Source: Geobacter sp. UBA4074
GTDB taxonomy: Bacteria > Desulfobacterota > Desulfuromonadia > Geobacterales > Pseudopelobacteraceae
Assembly: GCA_002383415.1 (NCBI GenBank)
Contig: DFYU01000117.1
Location: forward strand, 4,130-10,693
Length of the DNA: 6,564 bases
Direction: 5' to 3'
A model generated the notes under the pieces. That model was not told the DNA's origin. It searched no databases and saw nothing but the letters and a program-made list of their open reading frames with translations. Of this stretch, positions 1 to 6,564 are shown in pieces. Within the stretch, counting starts at the first letter, position 1, and each line of letters opens with the position of its first letter. A program made the translations under genes and the position numbers.

Positions 1-339
1 CGCCGGTGATCACCTCATCCAGCGTGAGCGGTGTGGCCAGCATGGCGTCAAAGGTCTTCTGGTAGTACATCCGCACAAAGGACGAATAGGTATTCTCGAA
101 GAAGGCGCCCTGCATGATGTTGATGGCGATCACCCCCGGCGCGATGAAGGCGGTATAGCCGACTGCGGCATCGCCATAGGCCAGGGTGCCCACCAGCCCG
201 CCCAGCCCGACGCCAAAGGCGGTCAGGTACAAGAGCGGCTCGGTCAGGGGCGGCACAAAGGAGATCTTCCAGGTCTTGCGGTAGACCAGCAGGTTGCGCT
301 GCCAGACCCGCAGCAGGCGGCGGCTCAGGTCAAAACGGA

Positions 340-343
<4 letters not shown>
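1..343 (-). CDS. ABC-2 type transporter permease, NodJ-like (partial, N-terminal 114 residues)
   Basis: This is the membrane subunit of an ABC exporter, expected to sit in the inner membrane and pair with the ATPase encoded just upstream. I translated the minus strand from the ATG at 343; it reads open to the left window edge, giving 114 residues of a family that is usually about 250-260 long, so the C-terminal half is missing. A basic amphipathic N-terminus (MIRFDLSRRLLRVWQRN) precedes a first hydrophobic segment at about residues 27-51 and a second at about 63-80. The stretch ending ATPLTLDEVITG is typical of the cytoplasmic loop in ABC-2 permeases. The start is fixed by the ATGA overlap with the ATPase stop codon and by a GGGAG-like ribosome site about 8-10 bases upstream. 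The substrate is unknown; NodJ relatives export lipo-oligosaccharides, others drugs or polysaccharides. Confidence 0.88.
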
Positions 344-1251
<908 letters not shown>

Positions 1252-1256
1252 GAGCT

Positions 1257-1262
1257 TCCTTT
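1257..1262 (-). promoter_or_regulatory. Ribosome binding site for the GTG-started ABC ATPase
   Basis: Read on the minus strand this is AAAGGA, 5 bases before the GTG at 1251. It decides the start of the ATPase, because the longer frame from the ATG at 1410 would begin inside the divergent gene. Confidence 0.7.
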
Positions 1263-1289
1263 CGTCGGATAGTGCCGACACTGGCTGGC

Positions 1290-1317
1290 AGTATAGCCTG
1301 CCGCCCCTTAAAAGCAA
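1290..1317 (-). promoter_or_regulatory. Predicted sigma-70-like promoter for the ABC exporter operon
   Basis: On the minus strand, TTGCTT (1312-1317) and TATACT (1290-1295) are separated by 16 bases. The -10 matches the consensus at five of six positions, the -35 at three. Transcription would start near 1283, giving a leader of about 30 bases before the GTG at 1251. An inverted repeat GGCAG-N6-CTGCC (1287-1302) straddles the -10 and could be an operator. Prediction by eye only. Confidence 0.5.
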
Positions 1318-1355
1318 GCCGTTAAGCAGACAGGCTGGCGCAGCGGACCGTTCAA

Positions 1356-1364
1356 TGCTATGCT
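1356..1364 (+). promoter_or_regulatory. Weak candidate extended -10 element for the PanE-like operon
   Basis: TGC followed by TATGCT (1359-1364) forms an extended -10 with four of six consensus matches, about 34 bases before the ATG at 1398. No convincing -35 is visible at the right distance. The divergent layout requires some plus-strand promoter in 1252-1397, and this is the best candidate I see. Confidence 0.3.
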
Positions 1365-1385
1365 GCTGCAGCTCGATCAACCAAC

Positions 1386-1389
1386 AGGA
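1386..1389 (+). promoter_or_regulatory. Ribosome binding site of the PanE-like gene
   Basis: AGGA lies 8 bases before the ATG at 1398. It supports this start and places the whole coding region to the right of the divergent promoter region. Confidence 0.55.
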
Positions 1390-1397
1390 TAAACCAG

Positions 1398-2327
1398 ATG
1401 AAGATTGCAATCATTGGTGCCGGTGCCTTGGGGCTCTACTACGGCGCCCTGCTCCAAAAAGGCGGCCAGGATGTCCACTTCCTGCTGCGCCGCGATTACG
1501 ATGCCCTCACCCGTCATGGCCTGCAGGTCTTTTCGATCAACGGCGACTTCAGCCTGCCGCAGCTCAAGGGCTACCGGACCGCTGCCGAGATCGGCCCGGC
1601 GGACCTGGTGCTGGTGGGTCTGAAGACCTTTGCCAACCAGCAGTTGCGTGAGCTGATCACTCCGCTGCTGCATGAGACCACCCAGATCCTGACCCTGCAA
1701 AACGGCCTGGGCAATGAAGAGGCCCTGGCGGACCTGTTTGGCAGCCAACGGGTGCTGGGCGGGGTGGCCTTCCTCTGTTCCAACCGGGGCGAACCGGGAA
1801 CGGTGCACCACCTGGGGGCCGGCCGGATCATCATCGGCGAGCATCAGCCCCACGACCGGCAACGGCTGGAACGACTGGCGACCACCTTCACCGCAGCCGG
1901 CGTCGAGTGCCGCATCAGTGACGACCTCAAGCGGGCCCGCTGGGAAAAACTGGTCTGGAACATCCCCTTCAACGGCCTGTGTGCCCTGCTGGAACAGTCG
2001 GTGGACCGGCTGTTGACGGTCCCGGCCTGCCGCACACTGGTGCGGGAGCTGATGCTGGAGGTGATCGCCGCCGGCAATGCCCAGGGGTTAGCCAAGCCGA
2101 TCCCGGACAGCTATGCCGACGGCATGCTGGAGTTCACCGACAACATGGGGGTCTACAAGCCCTCGATGCAGATCGACCGTGAAGAGGGCCGCCAGCTCGA
2201 AATCGAGGCCATCTTCAGGATTCCGCTCAGCTACGGCGCACGACAGGGGATCGCCATGCCGCGGGTCGCCATGCTGGCTACTCTGCTGGAACAGGCCACC
2301 CCCGGTGCTGCCGCAACTCCCCGCTAA
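1398..2327 (+). CDS. panE: 2-dehydropantoate 2-reductase family protein (ketopantoate reductase-like)
   Basis: A 309-residue cytoplasmic oxidoreductase of the ketopantoate reductase family. PanE uses NADPH to reduce 2-dehydropantoate to pantoate in the pantothenate/coenzyme A pathway. The N-terminus carries the Rossmann motif GAGALG (residues 7-12). The C-terminal helical domain has the catalytic block RARWEKLVWNIPFNGL, with the presumed catalytic lysine K184 and N188/N192, followed by KPSMQID (S256) and the substrate-binding glutamate in LEIEAI (E268). Length is normal. The ATG at 1398 has AGGA 8 bases upstream. It is first in a plus-strand operon, 11 bases ahead of the zinc-ribbon gene. The HFLLRRDYDAL, CSNRGEPGTVHHL and KPSM...LEIEAIFR patterns resemble, from memory, a subfamily annotated only as putative 2-dehydropantoate 2-reductase. 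The family and NADPH dependence are therefore secure, while the exact substrate, and so the symbol, is less so. Confidence 0.88.
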   Translation: MKIAIIGAGALGLYYGALLQKGGQDVHFLLRRDYDALTRHGLQVFSINGDFSLPQLKGYRTAAEIGPADLVLVGLKTFANQQLRELITPLLHETTQILTLQNGLGNEEALADLFGSQRVLGGVAFLCSNRGEPGTVHHLGAGRIIIGEHQPHDRQRLERLATTFTAAGVECRISDDLKRARWEKLVWNIPFNGLCALLEQSVDRLLTVPACRTLVRELMLEVIAAGNAQGLAKPIPDSYADGMLEFTDNMGVYKPSMQIDREEGRQLEIEAIFRIPLSYGARQGIAMPRVAMLATLLEQATPGAAATPR

Positions 2328-2338
2328 AGGCTGCTGAC

Positions 2339-3028
2339 ATGGCGCGCTGCTCTAACTGCAAAGCCCCCCTGGCTCCCGATTCGATGGTCTGCGACTACTG
2401 CGGCAACCGCACCGACATTGATCTGCAGGGCATCCACCACTACACCACCCACGACCTTGACAGCCCGCGCATCTGCCCCCGTTGTAATGTGAAGCTAAAA
2501 ACCGTTAACCTGACCAGCCAGGGACGCTTTCTGATTGAACGCTGTGAGACCTGCCACGGTCTGTTCTTTGACCCGGGCGAACTGGAGGCGTTATTGGAGG
2601 CCACGGTCAAAAACGTCTTCGAGATTGACCGCGAACGTCTGAATGCCGTCAGCAATGACCGCCAGCCGAGCCAGCACCCGATCGCCTACATCAAATGCCC
2701 GGCCTGTGGCGAACTGATGCACCGAGTCAACTTCGGCGCCAAGAGCGGCGTAATTGTCGACCGCTGCCGAGCGCACGGCATCTGGCTGGACGGGGGCGAG
2801 CTGCGGCAACTGTTCGAATGGATGCGGCTGGGCGGCCACCTGCTGGAGCAGCAACGCAAGGAAGAACAGCGCAAAGAGGCGGAAAAACGTGAACAAGAGG
2901 AGCGGGAAAAACGTAAGGGCTGGGCTGAGGAGCCCTCAGCCTTTGACCGCTACGGTGGTCCGCTGCGGCAGTCAGACCCGGATCTGTTCGAGATCATCCT
3001 CAAGGCGATCCGTTTTTTCATGAAATGA
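2339..3028 (+). CDS. Triple zinc-ribbon protein with two zf-TFIIB-like modules and a charged coiled tail
   Basis: A 229-residue soluble protein of unknown function. Three predicted zinc-binding modules follow one another. The first is an N-terminal zinc ribbon with C4, C7, C18 and C21. The second is a zf-TFIIB-like module with C46, C49, C69 and C72, ending in HGLFFDPGELEALLE. The third is a similar module with C120, C123, C143 and H146, ending in HGIWLDGGELRQLFE, where histidine replaces the last cysteine. Residues about 168-193 are rich in Glu, Lys, Arg and Gln and should form a charged helix or coiled coil. The last residues (DLFEIILKAIRFFMK) look amphipathic. No signal peptide or clear membrane span is present. 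AAAGG lies 8 bases before the ATG at 2339. The gene starts 11 bases after the PanE-like stop and its stop overlaps the next start, so it is the middle gene of an operon. A structural or nucleic-acid/protein-binding role is possible, but none can be assigned. Confidence 0.88.
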   Translation: MARCSNCKAPLAPDSMVCDYCGNRTDIDLQGIHHYTTHDLDSPRICPRCNVKLKTVNLTSQGRFLIERCETCHGLFFDPGELEALLEATVKNVFEIDRERLNAVSNDRQPSQHPIAYIKCPACGELMHRVNFGAKSGVIVDRCRAHGIWLDGGELRQLFEWMRLGGHLLEQQRKEEQRKEAEKREQEEREKRKGWAEEPSAFDRYGGPLRQSDPDLFEIILKAIRFFMK

Positions 3029-3441
3029 GCGCACCAACCACTGACAGCAAGGCGTGCAGCAACTGCCGCAGCGCCCCTTGCGGCCAGGTGCTGCTGGCGA
3101 TCCGCCAGTTCAACGCCCGGCAGTGGTTTGAGTGCCACGAGACGCTTGAACCGCTCTGGCTGACGGCCCACAGCGAACTGCGTCCGTTCTACCAGGGGAT
3201 CATCCAGTCGGCCATTGCCCTGCACCACTGGAGGAACGGCAACTACAACGGCAGCCAGGCACTGTTGACGAGTGCTGCCGACTATCTCAGCCAGGTCAGC
3301 AGTCCCTGCCAGTGGATCGACGTTTCCAGCCTGATCGTTCAGCTGCAGACGGTCCAGCAGCGGCTTATCCAGTTGGGGCCAGACAGGATACAGCAGTTGG
3401 ACCCCGCACTGCTGCCCCGCATCACCACCGTCTCTGCCTGA
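3025..3441 (+). CDS. DUF309 family protein with a cysteine-bearing N-terminal extension
   Basis: A 138-residue, probably all-helical cytoplasmic protein of the DUF309 family, whose function is unknown. The family hallmark is FNARQWFECHETLEPLW (residues 29-45, with the conserved H38 and E39), followed by FYQGIIQSAIALHHWRNGN (about 55-73) and a second helix pair with GSQALLTSA. Ahead of the domain sits a short extension with C11, C14 and C19 (CSNCRSAPC), which could be a metal-binding or redox site; I cannot tell. The ATG overlaps the preceding stop as ATGA and has no good Shine-Dalgarno sequence (the upstream bases are T- and A-rich), so translation is likely coupled to the zinc-ribbon gene. 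It is the last gene of the operon, and a strong terminator follows about 50 bases after its stop. Confidence 0.86.
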   Translation: MSAPTTDSKACSNCRSAPCGQVLLAIRQFNARQWFECHETLEPLWLTAHSELRPFYQGIIQSAIALHHWRNGNYNGSQALLTSAADYLSQVSSPCQWIDVSSLIVQLQTVQQRLIQLGPDRIQQLDPALLPRITTVSA

Positions 3442-3493
3442 CGTTGCACCCTCGCCGGACCACCTTGCTCCGGCTGCAGATATCCTCTCATGC

Positions 3494-3524
3494 AAAAGCC
3501 ACCGGGTTCTTCCCGGTGGCTTTT
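3494..3524. terminator. Rho-independent terminator between convergent operons, probably bidirectional
   Basis: A perfect 13-bp inverted repeat (AAAAGCCACCGGG and its complement) encloses a 5-base loop TTCTT. On the plus strand the hairpin ends in TTTT followed by CTGTTTT; on the minus strand it also ends in TTTT, with a poorer tail after it. It lies 52 bases after the DUF309 stop and 37 bases beyond the gltD stop, so it can end transcripts from both sides. The remainder of the 120-base gap (3442-3561) shows nothing else. Confidence 0.92.
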
Positions 3525-3561
3525 CTGTTTTCTGCTACTGTGTACTCACTCCAGGTGGAGC

Positions 3562-5043
3562 TTACGGCAACTCGGTCTCACCCATCAGATAGCGGTCGCA
3601 CTCCCGCGCCACGCCGCGCCCTTCGTTGAAGGCCCAGACCACCAGGCTCTGGCCGCGACGGCAGTCGCCGGCGGCGAACACACCGGGAATGCTGGTGGCA
3701 TAGCTGCCATAGTCGGCCTTGATGTTGCTGCGGGGGTCACGCTCAACCCCCATCGACTCCAGCAGCTGCTGCTCGGGCCCCAGGAAGCCCATGGCCAGTA
3801 GTACCAGCCCTGCCGGACGGACCTGCTCAGTACCGGCCACCGGGGTCGGCACGAACTGCCCCTTGTCGTTTTTCTCCCACTTCACCTGCACGGTATGCAC
3901 CGCAGTCACCTTACCTGCGGCGTCCCCCTCGAATCTGGTGGCGGTGGTCAGATAGGTGCGCGGGTCGGCCCCGTACTGCTCTGCCGCCTCCTCCTGACCG
4001 TAATCCACCTTGAGGGTCTTGGGCCACTCCGGCCAGGGGTTGTCGTCGGCCCGCAGTTCGGGCGATTGCGGCATGATCTCGAGCTGGGTCACGGACCTGC
4101 AGCCATGGCGCAACGAGGTGGCCACGCAATCGGTGCCGGTGTCGCCGCCGCCGATGATGATCACGTCCTTGTCCTTGGCGGAGATGTAGTCGCTGCCGGG
4201 GTTCAGCACCGCCTTGGTATTTTCGGTCAGGAACTCCATGGCAAAGTGGATCCCCTGCAGCTGGCGTCCTTCGATCGGCAGATCACGGGGTTGAGTGGCG
4301 CCAGTGGCCAACACTACGGCGTCGAACTCGCTACGCAGCTTGTCCACCGGATAGGCGCTGCTGCCGACGGCGGTGTTGCAGACGAAGCTGATCCCCTCCT
4401 GCTCCATCAGTTTGATACGGCGCAGCACCACCTCGCGCTTGTCCAGCTTCATATTGGGGATGCCGTACATCAGCAGCCCCCCCGGCAGGTCTGCCCGCTC
4501 GAAAACCGTCACGCTGTGGCCGGCCTTGTTGAGCTGTGCGGCCGCTGTCAGACCGGCCGGACCGGAACCGACCACCGCCACCTTCTTGCCGGTGCGGACC
4601 TTGGGCGGCTGAGGTACGATCCAGCCCTCCTGCCAGCCGCGCTCCACAATGCTGACCTCGATGTTCTTGATGGTGACCGGCGGCGCGTTGATCCCCAGGG
4701 TGCAGGAACCCTCGCAGGGCGCAGGGCAGACCCTCCCGGTAAATTCCGGGAAGTTATTGGTACGATGCAGGCGATCCAGGGCCTGATGCCACAGCCCGCG
4801 ATAGACCAGATCGTTCCATTCGGGGATCAGGTTGTTGATCGGACAGCCGCTGGCCATGCCGGACAGCAGCACCCCGGTATGGCAGAACGGAATGCCGCAG
4901 TCCATGCAGCGCGCCCCTTGGATACGCAGCTTCTCCTCCGACATATGCAGGTGAAACTCGTTCCAGTCTCTGAGCCGCTCCAACGGTTCGCGGTCCGCCG
5001 GCAGCTCGCGGTCATACTCCATAAATCCGGTTGGTTTTCCCAT
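3562..5043 (-). CDS. gltD: Glutamate synthase (NADPH) small (beta) subunit
   Basis: A 493-residue cytoplasmic flavoprotein that takes electrons from NADPH through FAD and iron-sulfur clusters to the GltB subunit, which makes two glutamates from glutamine and 2-oxoglutarate. The N-terminal iron-sulfur region has C46, C49, C54 and C67 (RCMDCGIPFCHTG, GCPINNLIPEW) and then C106, C110 and C114 (VCPAPCEGSC). The FAD-binding motif GSGPAG is at 159-164 with ERADLPGGLLMYGIP downstream. The NADPH-binding motif GGGDTG is at 298-303. The C-terminal flavin motif PGVFAAGD ends near 460, followed by VVWAFNEGR. Length is normal for the family. I chose the ATG at 5043 (MGKPTGFMEYDRE) because AGGA lies 8 bases upstream and this matches the usual GltD N-terminus. 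An in-frame ATG at 5148 would add 35 basic, unconserved residues and overlap gltB. It follows gltB by 49 bases in the same operon. Confidence 0.97.
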   Translation of the reverse strand: MGKPTGFMEYDRELPADREPLERLRDWNEFHLHMSEEKLRIQGARCMDCGIPFCHTGVLLSGMASGCPINNLIPEWNDLVYRGLWHQALDRLHRTNNFPEFTGRVCPAPCEGSCTLGINAPPVTIKNIEVSIVERGWQEGWIVPQPPKVRTGKKVAVVGSGPAGLTAAAQLNKAGHSVTVFERADLPGGLLMYGIPNMKLDKREVVLRRIKLMEQEGISFVCNTAVGSSAYPVDKLRSEFDAVVLATGATQPRDLPIEGRQLQGIHFAMEFLTENTKAVLNPGSDYISAKDKDVIIIGGGDTGTDCVATSLRHGCRSVTQLEIMPQSPELRADDNPWPEWPKTLKVDYGQEEAAEQYGADPRTYLTTATRFEGDAAGKVTAVHTVQVKWEKNDKGQFVPTPVAGTEQVRPAGLVLLAMGFLGPEQQLLESMGVERDPRSNIKADYGSYATSIPGVFAAGDCRRGQSLVVWAFNEGRGVARECDRYLMGETELP

Positions 5044-5051
5044 GGTTGGTA

Positions 5052-5055
5052 TCCT
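5052..5055 (-). promoter_or_regulatory. Ribosome binding site of gltD
   Basis: On the minus strand this reads AGGA, 8 bases before the ATG at 5043. It lies in the 49-base gltB-gltD gap and supports the short start over the in-frame ATG at 5148 inside gltB. Confidence 0.6.
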
Positions 5056-5092
5056 GTATCGTTCGTTCAGAGGTACATAGTTATCGATAAGA

Positions 5093-6564
5093 TCAGGCAG
5101 CTTCCTTCGCATTTTCCTCAAAGGCCGCCACCAACGCCTCATCACCACTCAGACCAGACGCCTTGGCACGCTCGATGGCCTCCAGCATCCGCTTGTAGTC
5201 CATCGGCATCACCTTGACGAAGCGGTCGGCGTAGACCTGCCAGTTGATCAGGATGATTGCGGCCCGGGCGCTGCCGGTCAGTTTCTCGTGCTGCTCAATC
5301 ATGGTCTTCAAGGTGGCCTTGTCCTGCTGGTCGAGGGTCTCCAGGGCAACGATTTCAGTATTGCAGCGGCTGGCGAAATCGCCGTGCTCGTCGAAGACAT
5401 AGGCCACACCGCCGCTCATGCCGGCGGCGAAGTTACGGCCGGTGGCGCCCAGCACCACCACGGTGCCGCCGGTCATATACTCGCAGCCATGGTCGCCAAC
5501 CCCTTCAACCACGGCATTGGCGCCGGAGTTACGTACGCCGAAGCGCTCGCCGGCCACGCCACGGATGTAGGCATTGCCGCTGGTGGCGCCGTACAGGGCC
5601 ACGTTGCCGGCAATGATGTTCTCTTCGGCCTTGAAGGGCGAACCGGCCGGCGGATAGACCACGATCGAGCCGCCCGAGAGCCCTTTGCCCAGATAATCGT
5701 TGGCATCGCCGCACAATTCAAGGTTCATCCCCTTGGGGATAAAGGCCCCGAAGCTCTGGCCGGCCGAACCATTGAACTTCAGGCGAACGGTCCCCTCCGG
5801 CAGCCCCTCGGCACCATACTTGAGGGTAATCTCGTTGCCGACGATGGTGCCCACCACCCGGTCGATGTTGGTGATCGAGAGCTCTGCCGATACCGGCTCA
5901 CCCTTTTCAATGGCCGGCTGACAGATCCTCAGCAGCTGGTTCATGTCGAGGCACTTATCGAGGCCGTGATCCTGGGCCTCGACGCAGTAGCTGACCGCAT
6001 CGATCCCCATGTCCGGGCTGTAGAGCATATTACTGAAGTCCAACCCCTGGGCCTTCCAGTGGGCAACCGCCTTTTTCGGCTCCAGCACATTGACGCGGCC
6101 CACCATCTCGTTAAAAGTGCGGAAACCGAGCTGCGCCATCAGTTCACGCACCTCCTGGGCCACGAAGCGCATGAAGTTGACCACGTACTCCGGCTTGCCG
6201 CTGAAGCGCTTGCGCAGTTCCGGGTCCTGGGTGGCGACGCCGGCCGGACAGGTATTACTGTGGCAGACCCGCATCATCACGCAGCCCAGGGTCACCAGCG
6301 GCGCAGTGGCGAAGCCGAACTCCTCGGCCCCCAACAGCGCCCCGATTACCACGTCACGACCGGTCTTCAGCTGACCGTCCACCTCCACCACGATCCGGCT
6401 GCGCAGGTTGTTCAGCATCAGGGTCTGATGGGTCTCGGCCAGCCCCAGCTCCCAGGGCAGGCCGGCATGCTTGATACTGGAGAGCGGCGATGCGCCGGTA
6501 CCGCCGTCGTAGCCGCTGACCAGCACCACGTCGGCGTGGGCCTTGGCAACCCCGGCGGCCACCG
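5093..6564 (-). CDS. gltB: Glutamate synthase (NADPH) large (alpha) subunit, C-terminal part
   Basis: The C-terminal 490 residues of the GOGAT large subunit, which is normally about 1,500 residues; the gene continues past the right edge, so its start and glutaminase domain are not visible. Visible first is the end of the FMN-binding (2-oxoglutarate-reducing) barrel: DVVLVSGYDGGTGASPLSSIKHAG, then GRDVVIGALLGAEEFGF. The three cysteines of the [3Fe-4S] cluster follow in CVMMRVCHSNTC (C-x5-C-x4-C, coded near 6248-6283). After a linker comes the GXGXG beta-helix domain, with repeats such as GNVALYGATSGNAYIRG, GVGDHGCEYMTGG and GRNFAAGMSGGVAYV, coded about 5380-5860. The protein ends in a short helical tail, FEENAKEAA. 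The first complete in-frame codon at the edge is a GTG, but it is internal valine, not a start. No frameshift or stop interrupts the reading frame. Confidence 0.97.
   Translation of the reverse strand, partial: VAAGVAKAHADVVLVSGYDGGTGASPLSSIKHAGLPWELGLAETHQTLMLNNLRSRIVVEVDGQLKTGRDVVIGALLGAEEFGFATAPLVTLGCVMMRVCHSNTCPAGVATQDPELRKRFSGKPEYVVNFMRFVAQEVRELMAQLGFRTFNEMVGRVNVLEPKKAVAHWKAQGLDFSNMLYSPDMGIDAVSYCVEAQDHGLDKCLDMNQLLRICQPAIEKGEPVSAELSITNIDRVVGTIVGNEITLKYGAEGLPEGTVRLKFNGSAGQSFGAFIPKGMNLELCGDANDYLGKGLSGGSIVVYPPAGSPFKAEENIIAGNVALYGATSGNAYIRGVAGERFGVRNSGANAVVEGVGDHGCEYMTGGTVVVLGATGRNFAAGMSGGVAYVFDEHGDFASRCNTEIVALETLDQQDKATLKTMIEQHEKLTGSARAAIILINWQVYADRFVKVMPMDYKRMLEAIERAKASGLSGDEALVAAFEENAKEAA

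Noticed and set aside
1252..1397. Possible riboswitch or small RNA in the divergent intergenic region
   Set aside because: The region is only 146 bases, with short expected leaders on both sides, and I see no conserved riboswitch core or strong terminator hairpin in it.
1377..1862. A 161-codon minus-strand open frame antisense to the PanE-like gene
   Set aside because: No recognisable domain; the plus strand carries a clear Rossmann enzyme with a good ribosome site.
2950..3495. A 181-codon minus-strand open frame opposite the DUF309 gene
   Set aside because: The DUF309 hallmark FNARQWFECHETLE is on the plus strand; the antisense frame has no recognisable features and begins inside the terminator hairpin.
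3549..3560. Small inverted repeat CTCC-AGGT-GGAG next to the gltD stop
   Set aside because: Arms of only four bases and no T-tract on either side; the 13-bp hairpin at 3494-3524 is a far better terminator.
5044..5148. A 35-residue N-terminal extension of GltD from an upstream ATG
   Set aside because: It overlaps the gltB 3' end, is Arg-rich and unlike GltD N-termini, and the ATG at 5043 has its own AGGA ribosome site.
3895..5217. A 440-codon open frame on the plus strand, antisense to gltD and the end of gltB
   Set aside because: It lies opposite a gene with complete GltD motifs. Its translation is His/Gln/Gly/Leu-rich with no recognisable domain, as expected for a shadow frame in GC-rich DNA.

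Overview
The window is a GC-rich (roughly 60% by eye), gene-dense bacterial chromosome segment. It holds six protein-coding genes, two of them cut by the window edges. I see no rRNA, tRNA, CRISPR array, insertion sequence or phage gene. The style of GltB/GltD, the NodI/NodJ-type exporter and the PanE-like / zinc-ribbon / DUF309 cluster suggest a Gram-negative proteobacterium in the broad sense, most plausibly Geobacter/Pelobacter-like (Desulfuromonadales). That placement is inference from gene content and protein style, not proof.

Left part (1-1251, minus strand): an ABC-2 exporter operon. The ATPase gene (GTG start at 1251) overlaps the permease gene by 4 bases (ATGA); the permease runs off the left edge. 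Together they form a NodI/NodJ-like efflux system whose substrate cannot be read from the sequence.

Middle (1252-3441, plus strand): a 146-bp divergent intergenic region, with a good minus-strand promoter and a weaker plus-strand candidate, separates the exporter from a tight three-gene plus-strand operon. The genes are a ketopantoate-reductase-family NADPH oxidoreductase (PanE-like), a small protein with three zinc-ribbon modules, and a DUF309 protein. The gaps are 11 bp and then a 4-base overlap, so the three are almost certainly co-transcribed, and the last is probably translationally coupled. A strong rho-independent hairpin (3494-3524) lies between this operon and the convergent glt genes and may serve both directions.

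Right part (3562-6564, minus strand): gltB (3' portion only) followed after 49 bp by gltD. They encode the large and small subunits of NADPH-dependent glutamate synthase (GOGAT), which works with glutamine synthetase to assimilate ammonium. The promoter of this operon lies outside the window.

Most of the window is ordinary housekeeping and transport DNA. I found no evidence for an exciting new system. The least understood part is the zinc-ribbon and DUF309 pair behind the PanE-like gene.
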